Source: an uncultured Pseudomonadota bacterium (GTDB lineage: Bacteria > Myxococcota_A > UBA9160 > PR03). Taken from it: a stretch of 63,366 nucleotides of DNA. The position numbers and the translations under genes are program-made. The stretch spans positions 1 to 63,366 of the forward strand of contig CAADGG010000035.1 in NCBI GenBank assembly GCA_900696485.1, written 5' to 3'. The notes beneath the pieces are model-generated. The model saw nothing but the letters and a program-made list of their open reading frames with translations. It had not been told where the DNA came from and did not search any database. Of this stretch, positions 8,675-21,490 are shown in pieces. Numbering within the stretch: the stretch's first letter is position 1; each line of letters starts with the position of its first letter.

Positions 8675-9586
8675 CTACGCGAACGCGGCGAACAGCTCTT
8701 CGAAGGCGACCAATTGATTCCCGGCGGCCGACGACGGCACCAGGATCGGCGTGCGTACGCCCGCGGCGCGCCAGGCCTCGACGCCGTCGCGCACCTCGCG
8801 GACGGAACCGAACAACGAGACGTCGGACAGCCACCGGTCCCCCATGCGCTCCGGCAGGCCTTCACTCGGAACGCCGCTCTCGATCGCCTGCTCGATCGCG
8901 GCGATCTCCTCGGCGTAGCCGGCGTCGCGCCACGCATGCCGATAGTTCGGCAACGTGAGGTACATCCCGAAGGTGCGGCGGTTCACCGCTGCCGCCGCGG
9001 CGCGATCCTCCGAGATGCAGGTGGGGATCATGTTGCCGATGAAGAACTCCGGATCGGTGCGCCGCTCGTCCGGAAGCGCGCGCAGCAGCGCCGGCAGCGC
9101 CGAGCGAGCCGCGTTGGCGAACACGACGCCGTCGGCGACCTCGCCGGCGAGCGCCACCATCTTCGGGCGCAGCGCCGCCAGCACGAGCGGCGGCAGCTCC
9201 CCGGCCCGCGCCTTTCGGTAGCCGTCGGCAAAGCGCCGCGCGTCGTCGAGCGGGCGGCCGGTCTGGATCCCGAGCCGACGGTTCATCGAGCCGTGCGAGA
9301 CGCCGACGCCGAAGTGGAACCGCCCACCCGACAGCTCGTGGATCAACGACGCCGTCTGCGCGTAGTCCGAGACGTGCCGCGTATGGAGATTGGCGATCGA
9401 GGTGCCGAACGGGATCCGCTCGGTCGCGAAGGCCAGCGCCTCGCACAGCCCCATCGCATCGCCGAAGCTCGCGCAGTAGATGCCGGCGAAACCACGGCGC
9501 TCGATCTCGCGCGCGAGATCGAGGGTCCGCCGGCGGCGGCCGGGAACGGCCGCCAACGCGACGGCGGGAAGCGCGCGATCAGTCAT
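8675..9586 (-). CDS. LLM-class flavin/F420-dependent oxidoreductase
   Basis: A 303-residue luciferase-like monooxygenase-fold protein (TIM barrel using F420 or FMN). Family landmarks are ALAFATERIPFGTSIANLHT, LSGGRFHFGVGVSHG and LAALRPKMVALAGEVADGVV. Length is typical (about 280-340). Its start overlaps the stop of the MDR reductase upstream by 4 bases, so both are translated together. With the reductase and MMPL exporter it suggests modification and export of a lipid or xenobiotic, but the substrate is not evident. Confidence 0.87.
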   Translation of the reverse strand: MTDRALPAVALAAVPGRRRRTLDLAREIERRGFAGIYCASFGDAMGLCEALAFATERIPFGTSIANLHTRHVSDYAQTASLIHELSGGRFHFGVGVSHGSMNRRLGIQTGRPLDDARRFADGYRKARAGELPPLVLAALRPKMVALAGEVADGVVFANAARSALPALLRALPDERRTDPEFFIGNMIPTCISEDRAAAAAVNRRTFGMYLTLPNYRHAWRDAGYAEEIAAIEQAIESGVPSEGLPERMGDRWLSDVSLFGSVREVRDGVEAWRAAGVRTPILVPSSAAGNQLVAFEELFAAFA

Positions 9587-10620
9587 CCTACCCGCTCCGG
9601 TTCGGGCTCGCCGAGCTGCAGCAGCTGCTTGCCGAGGTTCTCACCGGTGAAGAGCCGGTTCAGCGTGGCCGGGATGTTCTCGAAGCCGTGCTGGATGTCT
9701 TCCTCGTGCACGATCTCTCCGGCGCGGACCCAGCCGAGCAGCTCGCGTACGGCCTCCTCCATCCGCGCGAGGTAGTCGAGCACGAGGAAACCCTCCATGC
9801 GTGCGCGCCGCACCACGAGATTCGAGAGGTTGCGCGGGCCCGGACGCGGCTCGACATCGTTGTACGACGCGATGCTGCCACAGAGCACGATGCGCGCACG
9901 CAGAGCGAGGCGGTCGAGGACTGCCTCGAGGATCGGGCCCCCGACGTTGTCGAAGTAGACGTCGACACCGCTGGGGCACAGTTCGCCGAGGCGCTTGCCG
10001 ACGTCGTCGTGCTTGTAGTCGATGCACGCATCGAAGCGCGCACGCTCGGTGACCCAGCGACACTTGTCCGGACCGCCGGCGATGCCGACGACCCGGCAGC
10101 CCTGGAGGCGTGCGATCTGCCCGGCGACGGAGCCGGTGGCGCCGGCGGCGGCGGACACGAGAACCGTTTGCCCCGCCTGCGGTCGGCCGACCTCGAGCAG
10201 GCCGAAGTACGCAGTCACCCCGGTCAGTCCGAGCACGCCGAGCAGCCACGACGGAGGGACTCCGGCCGGCACCTTGCGCACTCCGGCGAGACCCGAACCG
10301 CCAGGGCAGCTGAACAGATCCTGCCAGCCGCCGAGCCCGAAGACGAGTTCCCCCGCCTCGAAGTCCGGATGGCGCGAGCGCACCACCTGCCCCACCGTGC
10401 TGGCTCGCATCACCTCGCCGATCTGGACCGGCGGCAGATAGCTCGGCCGATCCTGGAGCCAACCGCGCTGGGTGGGATCGAAGGACAGCCACAGGTTGCG
10501 CACCAGCAGCTCGCCATCGGCCGGCTCCGGTGCCGGCACGCTGCGCCGCTCGAAGTCGTCGGGTTCCACCCGGCCGACCGGACGGCGCTTCAAGAGCCAC
10601 TGGCGATTGGTCTCGCTCAC
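9583..10620 (-). CDS. NADP-dependent MDR oxidoreductase (PTGR/CurA-like)
   Basis: A 345-residue zinc-free medium-chain dehydrogenase/reductase of the leukotriene B4 dehydrogenase / prostaglandin reductase group, which reduces alpha,beta-unsaturated carbonyls. Signature segments are LWLSFDPTQRGWL, GLTGVTAYFGLLEVG, the nucleotide loop SAAAGATGSVAGQIA, DVYFDNVGG and QHGFENIPATLNRLFTGEN. None of the catalytic zinc cysteines is present, as expected. The GTG start at 10620 overlaps the MMPL stop (GTGA), which fixes the start; the longer upstream frame lies inside the MMPL gene. It is the middle gene of a three-gene overlapping operon. Confidence 0.9.
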   Translation of the reverse strand: MSETNRQWLLKRRPVGRVEPDDFERRSVPAPEPADGELLVRNLWLSFDPTQRGWLQDRPSYLPPVQIGEVMRASTVGQVVRSRHPDFEAGELVFGLGGWQDLFSCPGGSGLAGVRKVPAGVPPSWLLGVLGLTGVTAYFGLLEVGRPQAGQTVLVSAAAGATGSVAGQIARLQGCRVVGIAGGPDKCRWVTERARFDACIDYKHDDVGKRLGELCPSGVDVYFDNVGGPILEAVLDRLALRARIVLCGSIASYNDVEPRPGPRNLSNLVVRRARMEGFLVLDYLARMEEAVRELLGWVRAGEIVHEEDIQHGFENIPATLNRLFTGENLGKQLLQLGEPEPERVG

Positions 10621-12902
10621 GGGTCGACCCCTCTTCCGTCCTCGAGTCCGCGGACGGTACCACGTCCCGGCACGGTCTTGCGGGGCGCCACGCGCAACCC
10701 GCGCGGCGCCCACCAGTTCCAGTCTCCGAGCAACTGCATCGTCGCCGGCACCAGCAGCGCGCGGACGATCGTCACGTCGAGCGCGATCGCAACGACCATC
10801 CCGACGCCCATCTGCTGCACGTAGACGAGCTCGCCGGATGCGAATGCCCCGACGACGACCAGCAGGATCAGCGCGGCGCTGGTGATGATGCGTCCGGTGC
10901 GTGCGAGGCCGAGGAGGACGCTCTGGCGATTGTCTCCACTCTGCAGCCACTCCTCACGGATCCGGCTCAGCAGGAACACCTCGTAGTCCATCGACAGGCC
11001 GAAGACGATCGCGAACATCACCAGCGGAATCGTCGGATCGATGCCGTCGAGCCGTGTGAAGCCGAGCCAAGCGGCGCCGTGTCCGTCCTGAAAGATCCAG
11101 ACCAGCACCCCGTAGCTGGCGCCGAGCGACAACACGTTCATCAGGACGGCCTTGATCGGCACGACGACCGAGCGGAACGCGAAGAACAGGATCACGAGAT
11201 TCGCGGTGGCCACCAGCAACACGGCGAGCCCGCGATGGTCCCGCAGGGCCCGGATCTGGTCGACCACCTGCGCGGAGGGTCCTCCGACGATCACGTCGAA
11301 GCCCGGATGCGGCACCGCCCGCAGCATCTCGACGAGGTCCGCCGAGGGCCGAGACCGCCAAGGATGGGGGTTCTCGACCATCACCAGCGCGGCATCGGCA
11401 TCGACGGTCCGCCGCAGCCGGGTGGCGGTCGGCTCGCGCGCCAGCTGGCGCTCCCACGCCTCGCCCGAAACCGCATCGGGATCGAGTTCGCGCAGCACGG
11501 AGCGGACGGCGCCGGCGCCCGGAACGGCTTCCAGTCGATCGAAGAAGTCGTGCAACGCCCGAAGTGTCTCCGGTGCCAGCGGGGAGCCCGGCGTCTCGAC
11601 GAGGATCTGGATCGCCGAAGCCCCGCCCGGATCGAAGCGCGCCGGATCGGCGAGCGCCTCGTCCACCCGCCGCGCCTCGCTTCCGGCCGGCAGCGCCCGC
11701 GAGTCCGGAATCGCGCTGCGCATGCGCAACACGGGGCTCGCGAAGGCGCCGAGCACCAGCACGCAGGCCAGTCCTGTCGCGACCGGATGCCGCATCGAAA
11801 GCCCGCCGACGCGAGACCAGAACGGACTCGGCCGGATGGCTTCGGGAGGCCGCCCGAGCGATCCCCGATTGACGCGCGGGCCGAGCCACGCGAGCAGCGC
11901 CGGCAGCAGCAGCAGCGCGCCGAGCAGCGCACTCACGACGACCAGGACGCCGCCGATCGCGACACTTCGCAGCACCATCACCGGCACCGGGATCAGGGCG
12001 GCCAGGCTGATGGCGACCGCGGCGCCGGAGACCGCAACGGCACGACCGGCGGTGTCCATCGTCGCGGCCACGGCGTCCTCGACGGTTCGGCCGCGGGCGA
12101 GCTCTTCCCGGAAGCGCTGCACCATGAGCAGCGCGTAGTCGATCGACAGACCGAGACCCAGGAACGCGCCGACGTTCATCGAGAACACCGCGATGTCCAT
12201 CACATGGGTCCCGAGCCGCGTCAGTCCCGCCGACAGGGCCAGCGCACAGCCGCCCATGACGATCGGCAGCAGGGCGGCCACGACGCTGCGGAAGAACAAC
12301 AGGGTGAGGACCAATGCGATCGGCAACGCGACGCGCTCCGCCGCCAGGGCGTCGCGGCGCGCGACCTCCTGGAGCGCCGTCGAGAGCGGAATCAGGCCGC
12401 CGATCTCGACCTCGACCGGAGCCTCGATCGCACGCAGCTCCGGCTCGATCCGGCGAAACGTCCGCAGCTTCTCGACGCTGTTTCCGGCCAGCGCGAGCGT
12501 CACGAGGGTCTGGCCGTGATCCCGCGAGACCAGGCTCGACTCGTTGGTGTCATAGAGCGTGATGGCGCCCAGAACGCCGCCATCCGCCAGCACGGGCTCG
12601 AGCGCGTCGAGGACCTGGATGCCGAAGAGCGGGTCGCGCACGTCACCGCCCGGGTTCCGGTAGAGCACCAGGACGTCGGCCGCCCCGATGCCGAAGCGGC
12701 GCGCGGTCTCCCGGCGCACGCGCGCCGAGTCGCTGCCGATGGCTTCGAGTTCGACCGCCGACAGGTGCTCGGTGACCGACGCGCCGTAGCTCGCCGCCAC
12801 GGCGATCGAGACGACGACCGCGGCGATCACGGCGCGCGCATGCCTCGCCGTGAAGGCGCCTAGGCGGGCGAACGGCGAGTGGAGCGAAGCCTGCGCACGC
12901 AT
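10617..12902 (-). CDS. MMPL-family RND transporter
   Basis: A 761-residue membrane exporter of the MMPL/HpnN type with two repeats, each having an N-terminal helix, a periplasmic domain and a bundle of helices. The duplicated family motif is visible twice: GLSIDYALLMVQRF in the first half and GLSMDYEVFLLSRI in the second. The Asp-Tyr pair belongs to the proton relay. Length is at the usual size for actinobacterial and deltaproteobacterial MMPL proteins (about 700-960). It starts at 12902 and heads the operon with the MDR and LLM oxidoreductases, so it probably moves a lipid or hydrophobic metabolite handled by them. Confidence 0.9.
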   Translation of the reverse strand: MRAQASLHSPFARLGAFTARHARAVIAAVVVSIAVAASYGASVTEHLSAVELEAIGSDSARVRRETARRFGIGAADVLVLYRNPGGDVRDPLFGIQVLDALEPVLADGGVLGAITLYDTNESSLVSRDHGQTLVTLALAGNSVEKLRTFRRIEPELRAIEAPVEVEIGGLIPLSTALQEVARRDALAAERVALPIALVLTLLFFRSVVAALLPIVMGGCALALSAGLTRLGTHVMDIAVFSMNVGAFLGLGLSIDYALLMVQRFREELARGRTVEDAVAATMDTAGRAVAVSGAAVAISLAALIPVPVMVLRSVAIGGVLVVVSALLGALLLLPALLAWLGPRVNRGSLGRPPEAIRPSPFWSRVGGLSMRHPVATGLACVLVLGAFASPVLRMRSAIPDSRALPAGSEARRVDEALADPARFDPGGASAIQILVETPGSPLAPETLRALHDFFDRLEAVPGAGAVRSVLRELDPDAVSGEAWERQLAREPTATRLRRTVDADAALVMVENPHPWRSRPSADLVEMLRAVPHPGFDVIVGGPSAQVVDQIRALRDHRGLAVLLVATANLVILFFAFRSVVVPIKAVLMNVLSLGASYGVLVWIFQDGHGAAWLGFTRLDGIDPTIPLVMFAIVFGLSMDYEVFLLSRIREEWLQSGDNRQSVLLGLARTGRIITSAALILLVVVGAFASGELVYVQQMGVGMVVAIALDVTIVRALLVPATMQLLGDWNWWAPRGLRVAPRKTVPGRGTVRGLEDGRGVDP

Positions 12903-13016
12903 GGCAACCGCGCCTCATGCGGAGCGCCGCAGCGCCCCGACCGACTCGAGCAGGGGCGCGGATGCTAGCAGCCGGCCGGGGGCGTGCGCCGCGAAGAGTC
13001 GATCGAGCCGTCAGCC

Positions 13017-14894
<1,878 letters not shown>

Positions 14895-15090
14895 GTCGGG
14901 GATCGTGGGCGCACGGGGAAGAGTCGAACGCCGAACGACACTCTAGCCGATCCCCGGCGTTCCGGTCGAACCCGGCGGCATCGGTCGCGCCGACGCGGCC
15001 CGCGCGCGCGAGCGAGAGCCCCCGCGTCCGCGGGCCGTTTTGACCCGGACCTCCCACGCGAGTAGCGTTCCCGGCTTGGGAGAGCCGGCC

Positions 15091-16611
15091 ATGCGACGGA
15101 CGTCGGACCTGCTGCCGTTGGGGCTACTCGCGCTCGCGAAGCTCGGCTTCCATCTCGCGACGCACGAAGGCTGGGGCTACTTCCGCGACGAGCTGTACTA
15201 CGTCGCCTGCTCCGACCACCTGGCGTGGGGCTACGTCGACCACCCCCCGCTCTCGATCGCGCTGCTGTGGCTCGCACGCCGGATCTTCAGCGACTCGCTC
15301 GCGGCGATCCGGATCCTGCCCGCGCTCGCCGGCGCGGCGAGCGTCTTCGCGACCGGGGCGATCGCTCGCGAACTCGGCGGGCGGCGCCTCGCGCAGGCGC
15401 TGGCCGCGCTGGGCACGTTCTTCGCGCCGGTCTTCCTGGTCATGAGCCACTCCTATTCGATGAACGGCTTCGACGTGCTGGCGTGGACCCTGCTGGCCTG
15501 GCTCGCGATCCGGATCCTGCGACACGACCGGTCGCACGCCTGGCTCTGGCTCGGCCTCGTGGCCGGGCTCGGCCTCGAGAACAAGTACAGCGTCGGATTC
15601 TTCGTCTTCGGTCTCGGTGTCGGGCTGCTGCTGACTCGCCAACGACGTCAGCTCGCATCACCGTGGCCGTGGCTCGGTGGTCTGCTCGCGCTGGCGCTGT
15701 GGGCGCCGCACCTCGCGTGGCAGATCGACAGCGGCTGGCCGTCGCTCGAGTTCATGGCCGCGGCGACAGCCGAGAAGAACGTGCGGCTCGGCCCGTTCGA
15801 GTTCTTCGTCAGCCAGATCACGCTCGGCCACCCGCTGGCGGCGCCGATCTGGATCACCGGCATCTTCGCCCTGCTGTTCCGTCCTGCCTGGCGGACGCTG
15901 CGGCCGCTCGGCCTCGCCTATGTCGCCCTGTTCGCGCTGTTCGTCGTGCAGGGCGGCAAGGCCTACTACCTCGCGCCGGTCCTTCCGCTGCTCTTCGCGG
16001 CTGGCTCGGCCACGATCGAAGCCGGGTGCGTGCAGCGCGGCTGGCGCTGGCCGATGCCGGCCGCCGTCGCGGGGATGCTCGTCTTCGGGCTCGCCGCCGT
16101 GCCGCTCGCGATGCCGGTGTTCGCGGTCGAAACGCAGATCGCCTACTTCGACGCCGTCGGGATCCGGGAGCCACGCATGGAGCACAGCCAACGCGGCGTC
16201 CTCCCTCAGCATCTCGCCGATCACTTCGGCTGGCACGAGCTGGTCGACACGATCGAGCGCGTCGCCACGCAGCTGCCGGCCGAGGAACGCGAGCACGCCG
16301 TCGTTTTCGCCCGGAACTACGGCGAAGCCGCCGCGCTCGACGTCCTCGGCCGAGGCCGGACGCCACGCGCGATCAGCGGACACAACAACTACTGGCTCTG
16401 GGGTCCAGGCGAGCTACGCCGCGACGATCCGGTGATCGTCCTCGGCTCTTCGCCGGCCGAGCTGGGCCGGTGGTTCGAGCACGTCGAACGCGTCGAAACC
16501 GTGCGCTGCGCGTACTGCATGCCGTTCCAGAACGACGTGCCGGTCCACCTGGCTCGGGGGCGGAAGATCTCGCTCGAAGAGCTCTGGTCGCGCGTCAAGA
16601 GGTTCTTCTGA
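15091..16611 (+). CDS. GT39/PMT-type membrane glycosyltransferase
   Basis: A 506-residue integral membrane protein of the ArnT/PMT_2 (glycosyltransferase family 39) type, which transfers sugars from polyprenyl-phosphate donors to proteins or lipids outside the membrane. The acidic motif in the first extracytoplasmic loop is present (GYFRDELYYVACSDHLAWGY; Asp33-Glu34), followed by DHPPLS, ENKYSVGFFVF and about ten further helices; a soluble C-terminal domain of about 150 residues follows. The start at 15091 has GGGAGAG at 15078-15084 with good spacing; an upstream ATG at 15040 has no such site. It stands alone and its acceptor is unknown. Confidence 0.88.
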   Translation: MRRTSDLLPLGLLALAKLGFHLATHEGWGYFRDELYYVACSDHLAWGYVDHPPLSIALLWLARRIFSDSLAAIRILPALAGAASVFATGAIARELGGRRLAQALAALGTFFAPVFLVMSHSYSMNGFDVLAWTLLAWLAIRILRHDRSHAWLWLGLVAGLGLENKYSVGFFVFGLGVGLLLTRQRRQLASPWPWLGGLLALALWAPHLAWQIDSGWPSLEFMAAATAEKNVRLGPFEFFVSQITLGHPLAAPIWITGIFALLFRPAWRTLRPLGLAYVALFALFVVQGGKAYYLAPVLPLLFAAGSATIEAGCVQRGWRWPMPAAVAGMLVFGLAAVPLAMPVFAVETQIAYFDAVGIREPRMEHSQRGVLPQHLADHFGWHELVDTIERVATQLPAEEREHAVVFARNYGEAAALDVLGRGRTPRAISGHNNYWLWGPGELRRDDPVIVLGSSPAELGRWFEHVERVETVRCAYCMPFQNDVPVHLARGRKISLEELWSRVKRFF

Positions 16612-16734
16612 GCGACTCGTCGTTCGGCGGCGACCGGGCTGGCGGGAAGCCGCCGGGATCGCTTCTGCCGGAGAGCCGCGCCGGAACGCGTGGTATCCTC
16701 CGCGCGGCAGGGCGCCGCCGCCCGGGAGGCCTCG

Positions 16735-17217
16735 ATGACCCGATCGATCCGCTCGCTGCTCGCCTGCACCCTTCTCTTGTCGGTGTCCGCGCTGCCCGCG
16801 CAGGCGGGCAAACCGGCGCACGCCGGGGGCAAGGGCGCGAAGGGCAACTCGCCGCACGGAGATCCGCACCGCTCCCGCGATCCTCGCGACGACCGCGACG
16901 TCGAGATTCGTTTCTCGACGCACGTCCGCCGCGAGGTCTACGACTGGTACGAGGAGACCTACGGCCGCGGGCACTGCCCGCCGGGGCTCGCGAAGAAGCT
17001 CAATGGCTGTCTGCCGCCGGGACTCGCGAAGAAGCGCTACCGGATCGGGTCGCGACTGCCATCCGGGGTCCTGTGGCATCCACTGCCCGGAAACCTCGCG
17101 CGGCGCGTCGGCGCGCCGCCGCACGGCTATCAGTACGGGATCGTCGACGGCGACGTCGTGCAGCTCGCGATCGGATCGCTGCTCGTGGCCGACGCGCTGG
17201 ACGGGCTGCTCGACTAG
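16735..17217 (+). CDS. CigR/RcnB-like exported protein
   Basis: A 160-residue secreted protein with a signal peptide (LLACTLLLSVSALPAQAG, cleavage near residue 24). A basic low-complexity stretch and a domain bearing the repeated motif GHCPPGLAKKLNGCLPPGL follow, which is typical of RcnB/CigR-type periplasmic proteins (the CPPGxAKK signature). The C terminus has a short hydrophobic stretch (DVVQLAIGSLLVADALDG). The start at 16735 is chosen because it opens the signal peptide. RcnB takes part in nickel/cobalt homeostasis and CigR in virulence control; which applies here is unknown. Confidence 0.75.
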   Translation: MTRSIRSLLACTLLLSVSALPAQAGKPAHAGGKGAKGNSPHGDPHRSRDPRDDRDVEIRFSTHVRREVYDWYEETYGRGHCPPGLAKKLNGCLPPGLAKKRYRIGSRLPSGVLWHPLPGNLARRVGAPPHGYQYGIVDGDVVQLAIGSLLVADALDGLLD

Positions 17218-17279
17218 GCAGCGACGGCGGACCAGAGGGCGCGGTCGCGGCGCAATCGCGATCGCGCAGGAGGCGCGCG

Positions 17280-17894
17280 ATGGCACGACGCAGGGTCGGT
17301 GCGCTCTTCTTCGAGCGCTTCGAGCTTCTGGACGCCTTCGGACCGCTCGAGATGTTCGGCGCGCTGCCGGAGCACTTCGAGATCGTGACGATCGGCGAGC
17401 GTGGGCCTTCGATCGCGAGTACCCAGGGACCCCGCGTCGTCATCGAGCGGTCGTTCGGCGACGCCGAACAGATGGACCTCCTGCTGGTGCCGGGCGGAAT
17501 CGGGACGCGGGTCGAGACGGAGAACGAAGCCCTGCTGGGGTTCCTCGGCGCACAAGCACCCAATCTCGAGATCCTGGCCTCCGTCTGCACCGGAGCGGCG
17601 CTCCTCGCACGGGCCGGCTTGCTCGACGGACGCCGGGCGACATCGAACAAGATGGTGTTCCCTTGGGTCGTCACGCAGGGCCCGCGCACGACGTGGGTGC
17701 CGGAGGCGCGCTGGGTCGAGGACGGCGACGTCTTCACGGCGAGCGGCGTGGCCGCGGGCATCGACATGGCGCTCGCGGTGATCGCGCGACTGGTCGGTCC
17801 GGACCTCGCAACGCGCGTCGCCCACGGCACCGAGTACGACTGGCACCGCGACGCGAGCTGGGATCCGTTCGCCAAGCTGCACGGTCTCGTGTAG
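17280..17894 (+). CDS. DJ-1/PfpI family glutamine-amidotransferase-like protein
   Basis: A 204-residue DJ-1/PfpI domain protein. It has the N-terminal GALFFERFELLDAFGPLEMF, LLLVPGGIGTR, the nucleophile elbow ASVCTGAALLARAGLLDGR (Cys103) and RWVEDGDVFTASGVAAGIDM, which is the pattern of the subgroup related to AraC-type regulator N-terminal domains and isonitrile hydratase. No helix-turn-helix follows, so it is an enzyme or sensor rather than a regulator. AGGAGG at about 17268-17273 precedes the ATG at 17280. Confidence 0.85.
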   Translation: MARRRVGALFFERFELLDAFGPLEMFGALPEHFEIVTIGERGPSIASTQGPRVVIERSFGDAEQMDLLLVPGGIGTRVETENEALLGFLGAQAPNLEILASVCTGAALLARAGLLDGRRATSNKMVFPWVVTQGPRTTWVPEARWVEDGDVFTASGVAAGIDMALAVIARLVGPDLATRVAHGTEYDWHRDASWDPFAKLHGLV

Positions 17895-17922
17895 CACGGC
17901 CCAGGAACGGACGGCGCGCCGA

Positions 17923-19401
<1,479 letters not shown>

Positions 19402-21264
19402 TCAGGGCGGCGCCCCCGCGTGCACCAGCAGGATCCGGCGCAGCTCCCGGATCGCGCGCTGTTGCATCTGCACCGAGTGATCCGAGTCGACGATCAGCTC
19501 CGACTCGACGCCGTCGAGGTGGGCGCTCTCGTAGCGCACGACGCCGTCACTCCCGCCCTCCGGCGGCGGTCCGCCGCGCACGGCGATGATCGAGTGGGCG
19601 GCGACGCCGGGGGCGATCGGCAGCTTGCGCAGCGCCTGCAGGAACGGATTGCGCGAGGCCATGTTGTCGAGGCTCGTCGGGAGTCGGTCGAGACTGCGCA
19701 GAACCAGCGCCTCTCCGCCATGGGTCGCAAGGTCGAGCGTCAAGCGGGTGAGCGTTGCCGGCGCCTTCACCAGGCGGGACACCCAGCTCGCGACCCGAAA
19801 GTCCGCGAGGTAGCTCCCGCCGTGCGGTGTGGACAGGAACACCACACGTTCGACGAATGGCAGCGGCTCGAAGAACAGCGAGCGGCGGAGCAACTCGGCG
19901 GATTCGTCCGTGAGTGACAGCTTCTCCAGCGGCTTCGTGGACACGTTGCGCCAGAAGTGGTTCCCACTGTCGACCACCATCAGCTTCGTCAGCAGGCCCC
20001 CCTGGCTGTGGCCGACCATCACCATGCGCTGCAAGGCGGGATCCCGGCCGTCCGGATCGAGCGTCATCACCACGCGCCGGAGCGTGTCGGCGAGCCAACC
20101 GGCGGAATACGCGATCAGGTTGCCGCTCGGATAGAGAAACAACCACGGCTGGTAGCGACTCGCGATCTCGGGATCGTTCTCGAGCTCATTGACCAGTTCG
20201 GCCCACGTCGCGGGGCTCGAGAAGGTCCCGTGCACGAGCACCAGCGGGATCCGCCCCGCCCGATACGGCCGCAGCATGACCAGCCGCTCCGTTACCGTAT
20301 CGGGCAGAAAATCCCCGAGCCGGAAGCCGGCAAGCCCGAAGCTCCAGACCGGCGCCCCCTCGAGCATGGCCGCCAGGGACGAACTCGTCTCACTCTCGAG
20401 CGGAACCCCCTGACCGTCGATCACGAGCCGATCGTGCTCCCCGGGTGAGAACAGTTCGAGTCGGCCGATCACCCGGTCGGTGCGCAACTGCGCGCGCACA
20501 TCTTCGATGCGCAGGAAGGCCGTCACCGGCACGCGGAGTCGCGGCGCGAGGAATGCGGCTTCGGGCGGCAGCTCGCCGCCCTCCGGCCGCACGATCGTAG
20601 CCGCCAGGGGAGCTCCGATCCCGGGACGGCGATAGCGGTTGCGCAGCCCGCGGACCCGCAGGTCCGCCGCCGACGTGAACTGGTCCATCCGCCAGCCGGC
20701 CCAGTTCCGGGCCTCCGGCGCCAACACCATGTCGAGTACGCCGAACGGCAGCGCGTGGCGCGCGCTCTCGATGGCGACACGCTCCCGGCGATCGTCGGCA
20801 AGCCCGAGGGTGAGCCCGCGGTTGTAGATCCCGCGCGCCCCCTGGATCCGCGGATCGAACCGATGCTCCACGGGCGGGTCGCTCCCGAACAGGAACGCGT
20901 AGGCGTAGACGGCCGCCGCCAGCGCATGATCGCGGCGGCCTGTCGCCTCGGCGGCCAGGAACGACAGCTCGGCGAGCGCGAACAGGCGATCGCGATCGCC
21001 CTCCGGCGCGAGCCCCGCGTGGAGCGTCGCCAGCGTGCCGTCCCTGTCGTCTTCGAAGGCCTCGCCGAGGTCGAGGCGCGTGAGCAGCGCGCGCGTCGCC
21101 GCACTCGGCTGATCGCTGTTGAGGGCGTTGCGCGTGAGCTCGCGCTGCACCTCGCGCGGGCTCGCCCGCTCGACGCCCACAGGGGTCGCGCAGGCAGTCA
21201 GCCACACGACGACGGGCAGGACTGCGAGTACACCGCACGGTCGGGTCCGCTGCGATCCCTTCAT
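19402..21264 (-). CDS. Lipoprotein with alpha/beta-hydrolase (lipase-like) domain
   Basis: A 620-residue protein with a lipoprotein signal (VLAVLPVVVWLTAC, lipidated Cys25). An N-terminal region of about 280 residues has no recognised family. The C-terminal half is a lipase-type alpha/beta hydrolase: oxyanion motif LVLVHGTFSSPATW, nucleophile elbow VGHSQGG (Ser420), VVFLSTPHGGSYLA, and near the end a likely catalytic His in DSDHSVQMQQ. The start at 21264 begins the signal peptide. It is divergent from another lipoprotein gene (21491), with 226 bases between. Probably anchored to a membrane and acting on lipids or esters in the periplasm. Confidence 0.85.
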   Translation of the reverse strand: MKGSQRTRPCGVLAVLPVVVWLTACATPVGVERASPREVQRELTRNALNSDQPSAATRALLTRLDLGEAFEDDRDGTLATLHAGLAPEGDRDRLFALAELSFLAAEATGRRDHALAAAVYAYAFLFGSDPPVEHRFDPRIQGARGIYNRGLTLGLADDRRERVAIESARHALPFGVLDMVLAPEARNWAGWRMDQFTSAADLRVRGLRNRYRRPGIGAPLAATIVRPEGGELPPEAAFLAPRLRVPVTAFLRIEDVRAQLRTDRVIGRLELFSPGEHDRLVIDGQGVPLESETSSSLAAMLEGAPVWSFGLAGFRLGDFLPDTVTERLVMLRPYRAGRIPLVLVHGTFSSPATWAELVNELENDPEIASRYQPWLFLYPSGNLIAYSAGWLADTLRRVVMTLDPDGRDPALQRMVMVGHSQGGLLTKLMVVDSGNHFWRNVSTKPLEKLSLTDESAELLRRSLFFEPLPFVERVVFLSTPHGGSYLADFRVASWVSRLVKAPATLTRLTLDLATHGGEALVLRSLDRLPTSLDNMASRNPFLQALRKLPIAPGVAAHSIIAVRGGPPPEGGSDGVVRYESAHLDGVESELIVDSDHSVQMQQRAIRELRRILLVHAGAPP

Positions 21265-21490
21265 CAGTCGTCTCCCAAGATCCCTGCTCCCTCGACCCTG
21301 TTCGAGGGGGGGCGACCCTCTACCCGCTGCCACTCGATCCCCGAGACCTCGTCGCGTCGGCAATCGAACCCGTCGAGTCCGGCTTGTCGGAGCCTCGGAC
21401 CGCGGGCACCATAGCACCCGAGTCGCTCGACCTGCGGAGCGCGAAAGTGTTGGCCTTCCGGCACCTCCGCGGCAGGTTATCCTGCCCGGC

